Shown here in pieces: positions 8,893-18,736 of a stretch of 47,487 nt of DNA. The first letter of the stretch is position 1. Each line of letters opens with the position of its first letter. Position numbers and translations under genes: made by a program. The notes beneath the pieces are model-generated. The model saw only the letters and a list, made by a program, of their open reading frames with translations, had not been told where the DNA came from and made no database searches. The stretch comes from Tissierellia bacterium (GTDB taxonomy: Bacteria; Bacillota; Clostridia; Tissierellales; Tepidimicrobiaceae). The DNA lies in contig JAAYEU010000006.1 in NCBI GenBank assembly GCA_012728595.1, forward strand, positions 1 to 47,487, written 5' to 3'.

Positions 8893-9450
8893 ATGTATTT
8901 AGATGTTCATAAGGAAGCAGAACAAAAAATGAAAAAGTCTGTGGAGGTTTTTAAAGATGAGCTTAAAAGCATAAGGGCAGGAAGGGCAAATCCTGCATTA
9001 TTGGATCAGATTTCTATCGATTATTATGGGACTTTAACACCTTTAAAACAGGTGGCCAGTATTTCTGCTCCTGAACCCAGGTTATTGGTAGTTCAACCTT
9101 GGGATGCTAATTTAATTCCTGTTATCGAAAAAGAGATACTGAAATCGGATTTGGGTTTAAATCCATCTAACGATGGAAAGGTAATTAGATTACCCATACC
9201 ACTACTTACTGAAGAAAGAAGGAAAGAATTGGTTAGGCTTGTAAAAAAGAGTGCCGAAAATGCTAAGGTTTCAATTAGGAATATTAGAAGAGAAGCAAAC
9301 GATGCTATAAAAAAGATGGAAAAGGAAAAAACCTTAAGTGAAGATGATAGAAAACTAGCAGAAGCTGAAACACAAAAGTTGACAGATAAATATATTGAGC
9401 AAATCGATGAGCTTACAAGTAAAAAAGAAGAAGAGTTATTAGAGGTCTAA
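8893..9450 (+). CDS. frr: Ribosome recycling factor
   Basis: Splits post-termination ribosomes together with EF-G. The 185 residues have the usual two-domain pattern: [35 protein letters not shown], and the helical C-terminus [17 protein letters not shown]. It starts one base after the pyrH stop codon with AGGAGGGG overlapping the end of pyrH, indicating translational coupling. Confidence 0.97.
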   Translation: MYLDVHKEAEQKMKKSVEVFKDELKSIRAGRANPALLDQISIDYYGTLTPLKQVASISAPEPRLLVVQPWDANLIPVIEKEILKSDLGLNPSNDGKVIRLPIPLLTEERRKELVRLVKKSAENAKVSIRNIRREANDAIKKMEKEKTLSEDDRKLAEAETQKLTDKYIEQIDELTSKKEEELLEV

Positions 9451-9455
9451 GTATT

Positions 9456-9482
9456 CCCCTTCTTAAAATAGAAGGGGTTTTT
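9456..9482 (+). terminator. Rho-independent terminator after frr
   Basis: CCCCTTCT (9456-9463) pairs with AGAAGGGG (9470-9477) around a 6-base loop, followed by five T residues. This is a good intrinsic terminator between the translation genes and the lipid genes. Confidence 0.85.
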
Positions 9483-9501
9483 GATGATGGGAGGAGTTTT
9501 T

Positions 9502-10245
9502 GTGGGTAATTGCAATTTATTAGAGCTGAGAAAGAAAATCGACATGGATAGATTGCCAAGACATATTGCAATTATAATGGATGGCAATGGCAGATGGGCT
9601 AAAAAAAGATTTTTACCCAGGACTGCGGGACATAGGGAAGGAATGAAAAGGGTAATAGAGATAGTAGAGGTAGCAGAAAAGTTAAATATTGAATACCTAT
9701 CCCTCTTTGCTTTTTCCACTGAAAATTGGAAAAGACCAAAAGAAGAGGTAGAGGGACTAATGAAATTATTAGTTGAATATATAAGGATTGAATTAGATAG
9801 AATCCATAAGAATAATATAAAGATTCAAACTATGGGCGATATAAGTAGGTTACCTGAATTCGCTAGAAAGGAAGTAGAGAGGGCAATAGATTTAACAAAA
9901 GATAACACCAAAATGGTTTTAAATATAGGTTTAAATTACGGTGGTAGGAGTGAAATCATTCGGGGTATAAAGAACTTGTTAGAAGATGTTAGAATGGGTA
10001 AAATAGATATAGAGGGAGTAGATGAAGATTCCTTTAAAAGATATCTTTATACTAGTGACCTTCCAGATCCTGACCTATTGATTAGGCCTAGTGGAGAGTT
10101 AAGAGTTAGTAATTTTATGTTATACCAAATAGCCTATACTGAATTTTGGTTTTCAGATATCTATTGGCCAGATTTTAAAGAAGAACATCTATATATGGCT
10201 ATTATTGATTATCAAAGAAGAAATAGAAGATTTGGAGGAATTTAG
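9502..10245 (+). CDS. uppS: Undecaprenyl diphosphate synthase (isoprenyl transferase)
   Basis: Cis-prenyltransferase making the C55 lipid carrier for cell-wall synthesis. The 247 residues contain HIAIIMDGNGRWAKKR with the catalytic Asp, SLFAFSTENWKRP, and the C-terminal RPSGELRVSNFMLYQ and EFWFSD motifs. The start is GTG 9502, 7 bases after GGGAGG; ATG codons at 9484 and 9487 sit before that site and directly after the terminator T-run. The next gene, cdsA, starts immediately after its stop codon. Confidence 0.96.
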   Translation: MGNCNLLELRKKIDMDRLPRHIAIIMDGNGRWAKKRFLPRTAGHREGMKRVIEIVEVAEKLNIEYLSLFAFSTENWKRPKEEVEGLMKLLVEYIRIELDRIHKNNIKIQTMGDISRLPEFARKEVERAIDLTKDNTKMVLNIGLNYGGRSEIIRGIKNLLEDVRMGKIDIEGVDEDSFKRYLYTSDLPDPDLLIRPSGELRVSNFMLYQIAYTEFWFSDIYWPDFKEEHLYMAIIDYQRRNRRFGGI

Positions 10246-11025
10246 GTGAAAAATTTAATAATAAGAGCTCTAAGTGGTACAGTATTAGTTTTGTTGACCT
10301 TTTTTTTGCTTTTTAAGGGTGGCTTATTTACCTCCCTTTATATCTTCATCTTATCTATGATAGGAACAAGAGAGTTCTACGCTGCTTTAGAAAATATAGG
10401 TATAAGGTCTATAAAGGAGATTGGTTATATAAGTTGTATTGGTTTTCTTTTTTATTCATTAAATGTTGAAAGGTTATTCTTAAAACTGATGGTATTGATA
10501 ATTATTGTATTACTTATAGTATTATCTTTAATTAGAAAAGCAAATTTTAAAGATCTTTTTATAACTTTAGTTGGCATATTTTACATACCCTTTTTGTTTC
10601 AGCATATTATATACTTAGAAGGCAGTATTTATCTTTGGCTTGTTTTTATTATTGCATGGGGGACAGATACATTTGCTTATCTAACAGGAATGCTATTCGG
10701 AAAAACTAAATTATGTCCGAAGATAAGCCCTAAAAAGACTGTAGAAGGTTCTATAGGCGGAATATTAGGTACAGTTATATTAACCTTCTTCTATACTAAT
10801 TACTTTAATTTATTCCCCATGTGGAAATTCATACTAATATCCATGATGGGAGCTGTTTTAGCTCAAGTTGGAGATTTAACTGCCTCCAAAATAAAGAGGA
10901 TAACTGGCATAAAGGATTATGGCTTTATTATGCCTGGTCATGGAGGAGTATTGGATAGATTTGATAGCATACTATTTATTGCACCCTATGTTTATTATTC
11001 TACAAACCTCTTATTCAATTTATAA
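10246..11025 (+). CDS. cdsA: Phosphatidate cytidylyltransferase
   Basis: Integral membrane enzyme making CDP-diacylglycerol from CTP and phosphatidate, the branch point of phospholipid synthesis. The 259 residues have multiple hydrophobic segments and a near-perfect family signature at the C-terminus (SKIKRITGIKDYGFIMPGHG, then GVLDR). The GTG start abuts the uppS stop codon. In most Firmicutes dxr follows; here rseP follows directly. Confidence 0.96.
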   Translation: MKNLIIRALSGTVLVLLTFFLLFKGGLFTSLYIFILSMIGTREFYAALENIGIRSIKEIGYISCIGFLFYSLNVERLFLKLMVLIIIVLLIVLSLIRKANFKDLFITLVGIFYIPFLFQHIIYLEGSIYLWLVFIIAWGTDTFAYLTGMLFGKTKLCPKISPKKTVEGSIGGILGTVILTFFYTNYFNLFPMWKFILISMMGAVLAQVGDLTASKIKRITGIKDYGFIMPGHGGVLDRFDSILFIAPYVYYSTNLLFNL

Positions 11026-11034
11026 TTGGTGGTG

Positions 11035-12054
11035 ATGGATTTGGTAACTTTAATAGCAGCAATTTTCGTTTTTTTAATGGTAATTCTTTTTCACGAATTC
11101 GGCCATTTCATAATCGCTAAATTAGTTGGCATTAAAGTAAATGAATTTTCAATAGGAATGGGTCCGAAAATTTTTCAAACGAAGAAGAATGAGACAAAGT
11201 ATAGCTTGAGATTATTGCCCATAGGTGGTTATGTTAGTATGGAAGGAGAAGATGAAAAATCTAACGATCCTAGGAGTTTTAATAATGTACCTGCTAAATA
11301 TAGGATAGCAGTGGTTGCAGCAGGAGCTATAATGAATTTTGCACTTGCAATTGTTGTTTTTTCCGTAGTTTCATTTAATATAGGTATGCAAACTACTACT
11401 GTGGCAGAAACATTACCAGGATCACCTGCAGAAATAGTGGGGATTGAAACTGGAGATAAGATAGTAAGGATAAATAATGTAGAAATTAAGAGCTGGAATT
11501 CCATTGTAAATGAAATAAGTAATTCTAATCCAGCAGAGGATATGACAATAGAAGTAGTGCGGAATGGAGAAAAGAAAAACTTTGTGCTAAAACCGGAAGT
11601 AAACGAAGAAAATAGAGTAATTATTGGTATAATGCCAACCTTGAAAAAAGGGTTTATACCAGCTATTAAAGGTGGTTTTCAAAAAACTATTTCAACCCTT
11701 ATGCTTATGTTTGAGTTTATAAAAATGGTCTTTAAAGGCCAGGTAACTACAAAAGACTTGTCAGGACCTGTTGGTGTAATATATACAATTGGAGAGGCCG
11801 CAAAATATGGTTTTACAGATTTACTATTTTTAACAGGCTTAATTAGTGTCAATTTAGGCTTTTTCAATCTACTGCCCATACCTGCTTTAGATGGAAGTAG
11901 GATTGTGATATTATTCCTTGAAATTATAAGAGGAAAAGCTATTGATCCAGAAAAGGAAGGTTTTATCCATTTTGTTGGATTTATAGCCTTGATTTTACTG
12001 ATGTTGACTATTACCTATTCTGATATTATGAGAATCAATATGTTTAGAAGGTGA
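11035..12054 (+). CDS. rseP: RIP metalloprotease RseP (site-2 protease)
   Basis: Intramembrane zinc protease (RseP/RasP) that clips signal-peptide remnants and anti-sigma factors in the membrane. The 339 residues have the HExxH motif in ILFHEFGHFIIAKLVG within the first transmembrane helix, a PDZ domain in the middle (about 125-200, PAEIVGIETGDKIVRINNVE) and the C-terminal LLPIPALDGSRI (LDG) motif. Start is uncertain: ATG 11035 is chosen, with GTG 11029/11032 and TTG 11026 as alternatives just after the cdsA stop. Confidence 0.94.
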   Translation: MDLVTLIAAIFVFLMVILFHEFGHFIIAKLVGIKVNEFSIGMGPKIFQTKKNETKYSLRLLPIGGYVSMEGEDEKSNDPRSFNNVPAKYRIAVVAAGAIMNFALAIVVFSVVSFNIGMQTTTVAETLPGSPAEIVGIETGDKIVRINNVEIKSWNSIVNEISNSNPAEDMTIEVVRNGEKKNFVLKPEVNEENRVIIGIMPTLKKGFIPAIKGGFQKTISTLMLMFEFIKMVFKGQVTTKDLSGPVGVIYTIGEAAKYGFTDLLFLTGLISVNLGFFNLLPIPALDGSRIVILFLEIIRGKAIDPEKEGFIHFVGFIALILLMLTITYSDIMRINMFRR

Positions 12055-12058
12055 TTTT

Positions 12059-13108
12059 GTGAAGAGAAGAACTACTAAGAAGATTATGGTTGGAAATGTT
12101 CCTGTTGGCGGAGGTAGTCCAATAACTGTTCAATCCATGACCAATACTATTACAAAAGATATAGGAGCCACGGTTAAACAGATTAAGGAATTGGAAGAGG
12201 CAGGTTGCCATATAATAAGGTCTGCCATAACTGACTTTGAAGATGCAAAAGCCATAAGTAAGATCAAGAAACATATTAATATTCCGTTAGTAGCAGATAT
12301 ACAATATGATTATAGACTAGCAATTGAATCTGTTAAAAATGGAGTAGATTGTCTAAGGATAAACCCTGGTAATATCGGTTCAGAAATCAGGGTAAGAGAG
12401 GTCATCAATATTTGTAAAGGGATGGGGGTACCCATTAGAATAGGAGTAAATTCTGGTTCCATTAAAAGGGAGTATTTGGAAAAATATAATGGAGTTAATG
12501 CTAATTCTATGGTGGAAAGTGCCCTTGAGCATGTAAGATTAGTGGAAAAGATGGGTTTTGATCAGATAAAGATATCACTAAAGGCCAGCGATGTTCTACT
12601 CACCATAGAATCTTATAAGAAAATGTCTGAAATAGTTGACTACCCCTTACACGTTGGAGTAACTGAGGCTGGGCCTATTTGGAATGGCACAATAAAATCT
12701 GCAGTAGGAATGGGAAGCCTTCTTTCCATGGGAATAGGGGATACCATAAGGGTATCTTTAACTGGAAATCCTGTAGAAGAGGTAAAAGTAGGGCGTGAGA
12801 TTTTAAGGACTCTAGGCCTGTTAAAAGAAGGGGTAGAAATAATTTCTTGTCCTACCTGCAGTAGAACAAAAATAGGCTTGATCGATTTAGTACAGGAAGC
12901 AGAGGCAAAGTTAAGGAGTATAAAGAAACCTTTGAAGGTGGCTATAATGGGATGTCCAGTCAACGGCCCGGGAGAAGCAAAAGAAGCAGATATAGGAATT
13001 GCAGGTGGTAAAGGAGAAGGGTTGATTTTCAAAAAAGGTAAGATTTATAAAAAGGTAAAAGAAGAACTTTTATTAGATGAGCTTGTGAAAGAAATAGAAA
13101 AACTTTAA
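12059..13108 (+). CDS. ispG: 4-hydroxy-3-methylbut-2-enyl diphosphate synthase
   Basis: Fe-S enzyme of the MEP isoprenoid pathway. The 349 residues begin with a TIM-barrel part (GSPITVQSMTNT, then ADIQYDYRLAIES). The C-terminal domain carries the 4Fe-4S ligands in ISCPTCSRTKIGL and the third Cys in MGCPVNGPGEA. The GTG start is 4 bases after the rseP stop, with AAGGTGAT as ribosome site. dxr, a partner gene of the same pathway, is not in this cluster. Confidence 0.96.
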   Translation: MKRRTTKKIMVGNVPVGGGSPITVQSMTNTITKDIGATVKQIKELEEAGCHIIRSAITDFEDAKAISKIKKHINIPLVADIQYDYRLAIESVKNGVDCLRINPGNIGSEIRVREVINICKGMGVPIRIGVNSGSIKREYLEKYNGVNANSMVESALEHVRLVEKMGFDQIKISLKASDVLLTIESYKKMSEIVDYPLHVGVTEAGPIWNGTIKSAVGMGSLLSMGIGDTIRVSLTGNPVEEVKVGREILRTLGLLKEGVEIISCPTCSRTKIGLIDLVQEAEAKLRSIKKPLKVAIMGCPVNGPGEAKEADIGIAGGKGEGLIFKKGKIYKKVKEELLLDELVKEIEKL

Positions 13109-13126
13109 TTAATCTGGGGTGTTGTG

Positions 13127-13798
13127 ATGATGGACATTAAGCTGGTATTATTTCGAATGGTATTATCCATATTATTATCTGGCTTAATTGGAATAGATAG
13201 GGAGAGTACTAGAAAACCTGCTGGATTAAGAACTCATATTTTAGTCTCTTTAGGTTCCACCCTAATAATGCTATTATCCATATATATGAATACCTATTAC
13301 GGAGAAAATACAAATTATTACTCAGATAGGATTGCAGCTCAGGTAATAAGTGGAATTGGTTTTTTAGGCGCTGGAACCATTTTAAGAAAAGATACTGGTG
13401 CGGTTACAGGTTTGACCACTGCTGCAAGTCTTTGGGTGGTTGCTGCTATAGGCTTAACTGTTGGGGCAGGTTTTTACCTAGGAGCTATAGCAACCACTTT
13501 TTTAGTAATGATTACCCTTATGACTTTTCATAGATTGAGGACTAGAATACATAGAAGGGTTAATCCCTATATATCATTGAGCATTCTATCCATAGATAAA
13601 CCAGGCCAAATTGGGAAAATAGGAAGGATTTTAGGAGAATATGAATCAAATATAACTAACATAGACATTGAACACGGAGATGATGGACTGATAAGAATAA
13701 ATATAGAGGCAGATGTAAAGAGTTTTGAAATCAAATATGAAATATTCAATTCCCTTGCAAGCATAGATGGAATACTAGAAATATCTGAAGGCAGATAA
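13127..13798 (+). CDS. MgtC/SapB-family membrane protein
   Basis: About 223 residues. The N-terminal 130 residues have four to five hydrophobic helices with the MgtC signature (LLSGLIGIDRESTRKPAGLR, then THILVSLGS; later GIGFLGAGTILRKD and VTGLTTAASLWVVAAIGL). The C-terminal part (LSILSIDKPGQIGKIGRIL) resembles an ACT-like regulatory domain. MgtC proteins affect Mg2+ homeostasis and membrane potential in other bacteria; the substrate here is unknown. Start could be GTG 13124, ATG 13127 or ATG 13130. It sits between ispG and polC, an unusual insertion in an otherwise conserved neighbourhood. Confidence 0.88.
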   Translation: MMDIKLVLFRMVLSILLSGLIGIDRESTRKPAGLRTHILVSLGSTLIMLLSIYMNTYYGENTNYYSDRIAAQVISGIGFLGAGTILRKDTGAVTGLTTAASLWVVAAIGLTVGAGFYLGAIATTFLVMITLMTFHRLRTRIHRRVNPYISLSILSIDKPGQIGKIGRILGEYESNITNIDIEHGDDGLIRINIEADVKSFEIKYEIFNSLASIDGILEISEGR

Positions 13799-13815
13799 AG
13801 GGGGAATAACATAGG

Positions 13816-16800
13816 ATGAACATGTGTGGAATACAATTAACTGAAGTCTTTAAAAGGAATGAAATGCCTGTTGAAGCAGATTTGGAATCTATATTTATAA
13901 ATAAGGTAAAAGTAAACAAAAAGTTAAACTCAATTGAAATATTATTGCTTTCAAAGCAAATAGTGGATGAAAGGATACTGGACAGAATTACTTTATTATT
14001 TCAAGAAAAATTTGATGGATTGAAGGTAGAAGTAAAAATCAAATATGAAGTTGGAGATGAATTTTCCAAAGTATTGGATAGATTTTGGAATAATATATTG
14101 TATTTAATTGAAAAGGATATTCCATCGAGTAGTTCATGGTTGGATCAATTAAAATATGAGATCAAGGATAATCAGATTATAATTTATCCCATAAATGAAA
14201 TTGTAAATTTTGCTTTGACAACTAATAGGTTGGATAATAAGATTAAGACTAAATTTAAGGAAGAGCTGGATTTGAATGTAGATGTAATTATTGATAATTC
14301 ACTAATTGAGAATAACGGCGATGAAATCATTGAAAAGACTATGGAAGAAGAGAAAATAATTTCTATAGAAACCTTGTATAGCGATAAAGAGAAAGATAAA
14401 GCTAGGAGCAAAAAAACCACATCCAACAAAGCATATTCCTTTGGCAAAAAAATAGAAGAAGAAGCTATGGAAATTAGAGATATTTCGCTTAACACCGGAA
14501 ATGCAACTATAAGTGGAGAGATATTCCAAATAGAATTTAAAGAGATAAAGGGGAATAGAGTACTTGCAACTTTTAATATAACAGATTTGACAAACTCAAT
14601 AACAGTAAAGGCTTTTTTAAACAAGAATCAATTAGAAGATTTTCAAGCCAACGTTAAAGATGGAGCATATGTAAAGGTAAACGGTGATGTAGTATATGAT
14701 AATTTTTCAAAATGTCTAGTGCTAATGCTTAAAGCTCTAAACATTTTAGAAAAGCAGGGTAGAATGGATTTATCAGAAGAAAAACGGGTAGAATTGCACT
14801 TACATACTCAAATGAGTGCTATGGATGGAGTAAGCAGTTTTAAAAAGATTGCTGAAAGAGCCCAAAAATGGGGGCACAAGGCTATAGCTATTACCGATCA
14901 TGGAGTAGTACAAGGCTTTCCAGAAGCTATGGAGGTAAGTAAAGAATTAGGCATTAAAGTCCTATATGGAGTAGAAGGATATTTAGTAAACGACAATACT
15001 CCAATTGTAAGTAATTATAAAAAAGATAAGGAATACGATACTTTTGTTGTGTTTGATATAGAGACTACAGGACTTTCCCCAAGGAATGATATGATAACTG
15101 AAATAGGGGCCGTAAAAATCAAAAATGGTCAAGTAATAGACCATTTTAGCCAGTTGATAAATCCAGAAAGACCCATCCCTAAAAAGATAGAAAATCTGAC
15201 TGGAATTACAGATGAAATGGTAAGGGACAAACCAACCATCCAAGAAGTGCTGCCTAGTTTTTATTCTTTTATAGAAGATTCTATTTTAGTAGCCCATAAT
15301 GCTTCTTTTGATATATCTTTCATTAGGGAGCAGTATAGTAGAATTAATAAAACCATTGACAATCCAGTTTTGGATACTTTGGAACTATCTAGAGCCTTAT
15401 TTCCTGAGCTTAAAAGCCATAAACTAAACTTAGTAGCTAAGCATTTAAATGTAAACTTAATAAATCATCACAGGGCTGTAGATGATGCTAGAGCGACTGC
15501 TGAGATTTTTCTAAGAGCTTTAGAGATTCTAAAAAATAATGGTATCCATGAATTGGATCAAATTAATAGGCTGGTAGAAGATAAGGATATTACTAAAAGT
15601 GAATCTTTTCATATAGTAATCCTTGTAAAGAACTTAACTGGGTTAAAAAATTTATATAAAATAATATCAGCTTCTCATTTGAATTATTTTTATAGAAGAC
15701 CGAGGATACCAAAATCTTTACTCAAAACACACAGGGAAGGATTGATTTTAGGAAGTGCCTGTGAAGCAGGGGAATTATATAAGGCTATACTAAAAAATAA
15801 GAATGATAGTGAACTAAGGAATATTGTAAATTTTTATGATTACTTGGAAATACAACCTATTGGCAACAATATGCATTTAGTAAGAAACGGTATGGTAAAA
15901 GGAGAAGAGGAATTAAGGAATATCAATAGAAAAATAGTAGAATTAGGAGATAAGTATAATAAACCTGTGGTGGCAACGGGAGACGTACACTTTTTAGATC
16001 CAGAGGATGAAGTATATAGAAGAATTTTAATGTTTGGTCAAGGATATAATGATGCAGATTTACAACCACCACTTTACTTCAAAACCACAGACGAAATGTT
16101 AAAGGAATTCGACTATTTGGGTAAAGAAAAGGCAGGGGAAGTGGTTGTAAAGAACACTAATTTAATAGCCGATATGATAGAAGACATAGAGCCAATTCCT
16201 AACGGTACCTTCCCCCCTGTTATAGAAGGTAGTGAAGAACAGCTTAGAAATATAACTTATAGTCGGGCTATAGAAATCTATGGCGACCCATTACCTAAAA
16301 TAGTTAAGGAGCGACTGGATAAGGAGTTGAATTCCATAATATCCAATGGCTACGCGGTTATGTATATTATAGCCCAAAAGCTAGTTTGGAAGTCCTTGGA
16401 GGATGGCTATTTAGTTGGTTCAAGAGGTTCAGTAGGTTCCTCTTTTGTGGCAACTATGAGTGGGATTACTGAGGTTAATCCATTAGTACCCCATTATGTT
16501 TGTCCAAAATGTAAGTATAGTGAATTCTTTGAAGATGGATCTGTTGGTTCAGGGGTGGATTTGCCTGATAAGGATTGCCCTAAATGCAGTGCCAAATTAT
16601 TAAAGGATGGACACGATATTCCTTTTGAAGTTTTCTTGGGATTTGAAGGTGATAAAGAACCAGACATAGATTTAAACTTTGCAAGTGAATATCAAGCTAC
16701 TGCTCATAAGTATACAGAAGAGCTTTTTGGGAAAGGCTATGTTTATAGAGCAGGAACTATTGGTACCATTGCCGAAAAAACTGCCTATGGGTTTGTGAAA

Positions 16801-18087
16801 AAATACCATGAAGAAAAGGGCTTGAATATTCATCCCGCAGAAATAAATAGATTGGTTCAGGGATGTACAGGTGTTAAGAGGACATCAGGACAGCATCCTG
16901 GGGGAGTGATGATAGTTCCGAAAGACAAGGAAATATATGATTTTACTCCTATTCAATATCCAGCTGACGATAAAAAATCTGGAGTAATAACAACCCATTT
17001 TGACTACAATTCTATTAGTGGAAGGATATTGAAATTAGACGTACTAGGCCATGATGTTCCTACTATTATTAGAATGTTGGAAGAAATCACTGGGGTAAAC
17101 CCTAGAGAAATTCCATTAGATGATAAGCTAACTATGGAGCTCTTTACCAGTTCAGGGCCTTTAAACATTAAAGACGAGGATATAAAATTAGAAGTAGGCA
17201 CTCTAGGAATACCAGAGTTTGGAACTAGATTTGTAAGGCAGATGTTAATGGATACCAAACCTACTACATTTGCTGAATTGGTTAGAATAAGTGGCCTATC
17301 TCACGGGACAGATGTTTGGCTAAACAATGCCCAGGATTTAGTCCGTAATGGGACTGCCACATTAAAAGAAGTAATTTCTACCAGAGATGACATAATGTTA
17401 TATCTAATTTATCGTGGACTTGATAAGAAAAGGGCTTTTAAAATAATGGAAAATGTTAGAAAAGGCAGGGGCTTGTCCCCAGATGATGAAGAATACATGA
17501 GAAGTTTTGATATACCAGAGTGGTATATTGAATCCTGTAACAAGATTAAGTATATGTTTCCTAAAGCCCACGCTGTAGCGTATGTAATGATGTCTTTTAG
17601 AATTGCATATTTTAAAGTCTATTATCCAGAGGCATTCTATGCTACCTATTTTACAACAAAAATTCAGGATTTTGATGGTCAACTGATATTAAAAGGCAAG
17701 GAAGCAGTAGATGAAAAAATAAAGGAATTAGAAAGCTTATCCAATCAAGCAACTGCTAAGGAGAAGAATCTACTCACCGTTTTAGAAGTAGTTCAGGAAA
17801 TGTACGCTAGGGGTTATACTTTTGAAAAGGTAGACCTATATAAATCCCATAGTGAACGTTTTCTGATAGGAGAAAATGGGATAATTCCCCCTTTTAGAAG
17901 TTTAGAAGGGATTGGAGATACAGCAGCTAGAAGCATTGTAAGGGAAAGGGAAATGGGAGAGTTTATGTCGGTAGAAGATTTAATCTCTAGAACTAGGGTG
18001 AGTAGAACCGTTGTAGAAACACTAAGGGAACATGGCTGTCTAGACAATTTGCCTGAAAGCAACCAAATTAGCCTTTTTAATATTTGA
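13816..18087 (+). CDS. polC: DNA polymerase III subunit alpha, PolC type
   Basis: Replicative Gram-positive polymerase with built-in proofreading. The 1423 residues are full length. Order: N-terminal domain, OB fold (about 220-310), PHP segment starting ELHLHTQMSAMDG (about 326), DEDDh exonuclease inserted in the PHP domain (FDIETTGLSP, about 415; ending HHRAVDDARATAEIF, about 560), rest of PHP, and the polymerase core with Cys pairs CPKC and CPKC (about 895-920), catalytic PDIDLNF (about 950) and a C-terminal helix-hairpin-helix region. A run of G precedes the ATG by about 11 bases. The next operon's promoter overlaps its 3' end. Confidence 0.97.
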   Translation: MNMCGIQLTEVFKRNEMPVEADLESIFINKVKVNKKLNSIEILLLSKQIVDERILDRITLLFQEKFDGLKVEVKIKYEVGDEFSKVLDRFWNNILYLIEKDIPSSSSWLDQLKYEIKDNQIIIYPINEIVNFALTTNRLDNKIKTKFKEELDLNVDVIIDNSLIENNGDEIIEKTMEEEKIISIETLYSDKEKDKARSKKTTSNKAYSFGKKIEEEAMEIRDISLNTGNATISGEIFQIEFKEIKGNRVLATFNITDLTNSITVKAFLNKNQLEDFQANVKDGAYVKVNGDVVYDNFSKCLVLMLKALNILEKQGRMDLSEEKRVELHLHTQMSAMDGVSSFKKIAERAQKWGHKAIAITDHGVVQGFPEAMEVSKELGIKVLYGVEGYLVNDNTPIVSNYKKDKEYDTFVVFDIETTGLSPRNDMITEIGAVKIKNGQVIDHFSQLINPERPIPKKIENLTGITDEMVRDKPTIQEVLPSFYSFIEDSILVAHNASFDISFIREQYSRINKTIDNPVLDTLELSRALFPELKSHKLNLVAKHLNVNLINHHRAVDDARATAEIFLRALEILKNNGIHELDQINRLVEDKDITKSESFHIVILVKNLTGLKNLYKIISASHLNYFYRRPRIPKSLLKTHREGLILGSACEAGELYKAILKNKNDSELRNIVNFYDYLEIQPIGNNMHLVRNGMVKGEEELRNINRKIVELGDKYNKPVVATGDVHFLDPEDEVYRRILMFGQGYNDADLQPPLYFKTTDEMLKEFDYLGKEKAGEVVVKNTNLIADMIEDIEPIPNGTFPPVIEGSEEQLRNITYSRAIEIYGDPLPKIVKERLDKELNSIISNGYAVMYIIAQKLVWKSLEDGYLVGSRGSVGSSFVATMSGITEVNPLVPHYVCPKCKYSEFFEDGSVGSGVDLPDKDCPKCSAKLLKDGHDIPFEVFLGFEGDKEPDIDLNFASEYQATAHKYTEELFGKGYVYRAGTIGTIAEKTAYGFVKKYHEEKGLNIHPAEINRLVQGCTGVKRTSGQHPGGVMIVPKDKEIYDFTPIQYPADDKKSGVITTHFDYNSISGRILKLDVLGHDVPTIIRMLEEITGVNPREIPLDDKLTMELFTSSGPLNIKDEDIKLEVGTLGIPEFGTRFVRQMLMDTKPTTFAELVRISGLSHGTDVWLNNAQDLVRNGTATLKEVISTRDDIMLYLIYRGLDKKRAFKIMENVRKGRGLSPDDEEYMRSFDIPEWYIESCNKIKYMFPKAHAVAYVMMSFRIAYFKVYYPEAFYATYFTTKIQDFDGQLILKGKEAVDEKIKELESLSNQATAKEKNLLTVLEVVQEMYARGYTFEKVDLYKSHSERFLIGENGIIPPFRSLEGIGDTAARSIVREREMGEFMSVEDLISRTRVSRTVVETLREHGCLDNLPESNQISLFNI

Positions 18088-18111
18088 TTTTATTTGATAT
18101 TGTGATATAAT
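18084..18111 (+). promoter_or_regulatory. Promoter of the rimP-nusA-infB operon
   Basis: TTGATT at 18084-18089, a 16-base spacer and TATAAT at 18106-18111 with extended -10 TG at 18103-18104. It overlaps the polC stop codon. A start near 18118 would give a leader of about 140 bases before rimP. Confidence 0.75.
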
Positions 18112-18152
18112 ATAACTGATCAATTTCTAAAGACAATAACTTTTTTCGCAAT

Positions 18153-18180
18153 AGAGTGGGCTTTCCCACTCTTAATTTGT
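18153..18180 (+). terminator. Leader hairpin upstream of rimP (possible attenuator)
   Basis: AGAGTGGG (18153-18160) pairs perfectly with CCCACTCT (18165-18172) around CTTT, followed by the T-rich TAATTTGT. It lies inside the predicted leader of the rimP-nusA operon, so it may attenuate transcription or end stray polC transcripts. Confidence 0.6.
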
Positions 18181-18257
18181 TTAATTTCTGATGGAGAATG
18201 ATAGTATATTTATTTTGGTATTACAAAAAATAGGTATGATTTTATGGAGGTGATGAT

Positions 18258-18722
18258 ATGAGTAGAAAATCTATCGTAAGCATAGTAAGGGAGCATTGTG
18301 AACCTATAGTAGAAGAGCTAGGATATGACTTGGTAGATCTGGAATATGTAAAAGAAAATGGTAACAACTTTTTGAGATTTTACATAGGAAAACCTGAAGG
18401 AATAAGCATCGATGATTGTCAGAAAGTAAGTGAGCTTGTTGGAGAAAAATTAGATGAAATCGATCCTATCAAAGAAAGTTACTATTTAGAAGTTTCATCC
18501 CCAGGGTTAGATAGGCCATTAAAAACGGATAAGGATTTAAAGCGGAATATTGGGAAAAATGTAGAAATTAGCCTTTATAGGAATATAGATGGTAAGAAGA
18601 AGTATTTTGGGAAATTATTAGGATATACTGAAAGCCATATAAGGATTGAAGAAGAAAGCGGAGTAGAAATGAACTTAGATAGGGAAGCTATTTCTAATAT
18701 AAAATTGACTGTTGAATTTTAA
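18258..18722 (+). CDS. rimP: Ribosome maturation factor RimP
   Basis: Needed for 30S maturation. The 154 residues show the two-domain family pattern: N-terminal DLVDLEYVKENGNNFLRFYI and the conserved YYLEVSSPGLDRPLKTDKDL, then a C-terminal SH3-like half. GGAGGTGATGAT precedes the ATG. It is the first gene of the conserved rimP-nusA-rnpM-infB-rbfA operon. Confidence 0.96.
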   Translation: MSRKSIVSIVREHCEPIVEELGYDLVDLEYVKENGNNFLRFYIGKPEGISIDDCQKVSELVGEKLDEIDPIKESYYLEVSSPGLDRPLKTDKDLKRNIGKNVEISLYRNIDGKKKYFGKLLGYTESHIRIEEESGVEMNLDREAISNIKLTVEF

Positions 18723-18736
18723 GGGAGGTTTAATTA

